A stretch of DNA of 15,127 nucleotides from CSBr16-58 sp051859825 (GTDB lineage Bacteria > Bacteroidota > Bacteroidia > Flavobacteriales > Schleiferiaceae). Below, in pieces: positions 13,873 through 15,127 of this stretch (positions are counted from its first letter, which is position 1; each line of letters begins with the position of its first letter). Under the pieces are notes generated by a model. It saw only the letters and a list, made by a program, of their open reading frames with translations, was not told the DNA's origin and did no database searches. The stretch spans positions 1 through 15,127 of the forward strand of contig JBHYFA010000066.1 of NCBI GenBank assembly GCA_051859825.1, given 5' to 3'. The translations under genes and the position numbers were made by a program.

Positions 13873-15127
13873 ACCCTACTTTTTTAAATAATCCGGCAAT
13901 TCCGAGACTTGCAAACATAAAGAATCCGTTGATAAGTAAAAGTTCAAAGCTAAAAACGTAGCCAAACCATTTTTCGCCATTGGCATAAAGCAAATAAGAG
14001 AGAACCGGGGCTAAAACTGCCAGGTACGGAATCGCAGTATCCGGAACTTTTTTATTCGTAAACAAACCAAAAGCGAACAAGCCCAACAACGGACCATAGG
14101 TAAAAGTTGCCACGGTAAAAATTTCTTGAATTACATTATCGCTTACCAGATAGGCAAAGGATATCACAATCAAAATCAAAACAACACTGATTACCGCGTG
14201 CGTCCATTTCCGGGTGACTACATTTTTTCTTTTGCTGGAATTGTCCATTTTCAAAATATCAACACAAAAGCTCGTAGTCATTGCGGTTAAAGCACTATCG
14301 GCACTGCTGTAGGCTGCGGCAACCAAGCCCAAGAGAAAAACCACTCCTACCCACAACGGAACCGCTTCGGAAAATGCCACCGTGGGAAAGAGGGCGTCGC
14401 CGGTAGCTTCCAATCCGGTAAGTTGGGCAAAGTCGTAGAGGTAGATTCCCAGGGCGAGAAAGAGCAGGTTTACCGGAAGCAAAAAAACGCTGAACCAAAA
14501 CATGTTTTTCTGCGCTTCACCCAATGACTTGCAAGTTAAGTTTTTCTGCATCATATCTTGATCCAAGCCCGTCATCGTGATGGTGATAAACATCCCACCA
14601 ATGAATTGCTTAATAAAATGTCGCGATTCTGACGAAAAATCTTCCCAGAAAAAGACCCTACTCCATTCGTGAGATGAGATATACTGAACTGCGGAAACTT
14701 CGGGAGAAAGATATTGATGAAGATAGTAAAAACTAAAACCCAGTGCCAATAGCATGAAGAGCGTTTGCAGGGTATCGGTATAAATGATGGTTTTTATACC
14801 ACCGCGAAAGGTGTATAGCCAAATTAAAAAAACGGTGGAAACTACCGAAACGTAAAAGGGCAATCCCAGAGGGTCAAATAAAAGCAACTGCAAAACCAGC
14901 GCTACGATGTAGAGTCGAAAAGCGGAACCGAGCATTCGCGAAATGAGAAAAAATACCGCTCCAGTTAAGTAGGTATGTTCGCCAAAGCGCTTTTGCAGAT
15001 AAGTGTATATCGAAATTAGATTGAGCTTGTAGTAGAGTGGCAAAAGAACGAAGGCGATAACGGCATATCCTGCGAGGTAGCCCATTACCATTTGCATATA
15101 GGAAAAAGCCCTACTTTCAACCCAGCC
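13859..15127 (-). CDS. Sodium:solute symporter family transporter, N-terminus outside the window
   Basis: Inner-membrane Na+-coupled transporter of the SSS family. I read 422 residues from the window edge (first residues GWVESRAFSYMQMVMGYL); the normal N-terminus, roughly 60-80 residues including the first helix, is missing. The ATG at 15097 is internal, since the frame is open to the edge with SSS-like sequence upstream. Family motifs: TFRGGIKTIIYTDTLQT (about 106-122 of the visible part), GLDQDMMQKNL, YSSADSALTAMTTSF and FTYGPLLGLFAFGLF. About 11 hydrophobic segments are visible. The substrate cannot be told from these motifs. It lies upstream of bshC and overlaps it by 14 bases, so co-transcription is likely, but the metabolic link is unclear. 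Confidence 0.92.
   Translation of the reverse strand, partial: GWVESRAFSYMQMVMGYLAGYAVIAFVLLPLYYKLNLISIYTYLQKRFGEHTYLTGAVFFLISRMLGSAFRLYIVALVLQLLLFDPLGLPFYVSVVSTVFLIWLYTFRGGIKTIIYTDTLQTLFMLLALGFSFYYLHQYLSPEVSAVQYISSHEWSRVFFWEDFSSESRHFIKQFIGGMFITITMTGLDQDMMQKNLTCKSLGEAQKNMFWFSVFLLPVNLLFLALGIYLYDFAQLTGLEATGDALFPTVAFSEAVPLWVGVVFLLGLVAAAYSSADSALTAMTTSFCVDILKMDNSSKRKNVVTRKWTHAVISVVLILIVISFAYLVSDNVIQEIFTVATFTYGPLLGLFAFGLFTNKKVPDTAIPYLAVLAPVLSYLLYANGEKWFGYVFSFELLLINGFFMFASLGIAGLFKKVGYEQR

Noticed and set aside
1..15127. CRISPR array, tRNA or insertion sequence
   Set aside because: No regularly spaced repeats, no cloverleaf-like segment in the gaps and no transposase-like reading frame were seen.

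Overview
The window looks like a chromosomal stretch from a member of the Bacteroidota, most likely of the Flavobacteriia type. Four things point there: a PorT/SprT type IX secretion gene next to a menaquinone methyltransferase, a lipoprotein with an acidic export signal directly after its lipid-anchored cysteine, a BshC bacillithiol gene, and several copies of the TAnnTTTG -7 promoter box used by this phylum. GC content is moderate. No tRNA, rRNA, CRISPR array, insertion sequence or phage gene was seen. Gene density is high, and the longest gap without a recognised gene is about 230 bases (4534-4760).

Layout. (1) 1-694, minus: the N-terminal 231 residues of an ABC-F ATPase, cut by the window edge. 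(2) 815-4533, plus: two tandem paralogous secreted proteins of unknown function (375 residues each, about 48% identical), followed after 5 bases by cysC (APS kinase) and an overlapping cysD (ATP sulfurylase small subunit). The usual partner cysN is absent; only a short peptide resembling the start of CysN is visible after cysD. (3) 4761-5723, plus: a surface-type lipoprotein, closed by a hairpin terminator shared with the opposing gene. (4) 10727-5809, minus: trkH (K+ uptake), ubiE/menG (menaquinone methylation), porT (type IX secretion) and a COG2509-type FAD dehydrogenase, closely packed. (5) 10831-12269, plus: a YceI-like protein and an LD-carboxypeptidase sharing an ATGA overlap. (6) 15127-12256, minus: a sodium:solute symporter (5' end outside the window) and bshC, which overlap by 14 bases. 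bshC also overlaps the end of the carboxypeptidase gene tail to tail.

How the genes relate. cysD and cysC act in sequence to make APS and then PAPS, but sulfurylase normally needs the CysN GTPase, which must be encoded elsewhere if the pathway works. PorT and UbiE serve different processes (protein export and quinone synthesis), and their adjacency is a lineage habit rather than a pathway. The main unknowns are the tandem secreted pair placed ahead of the sulfate-activation genes and the lipoprotein. A recurring regulatory feature is a TAnnTTTG-like -7 box ending only 4 to 11 bases before the start codon of several minus-strand genes, which suggests very short or absent 5' leaders.
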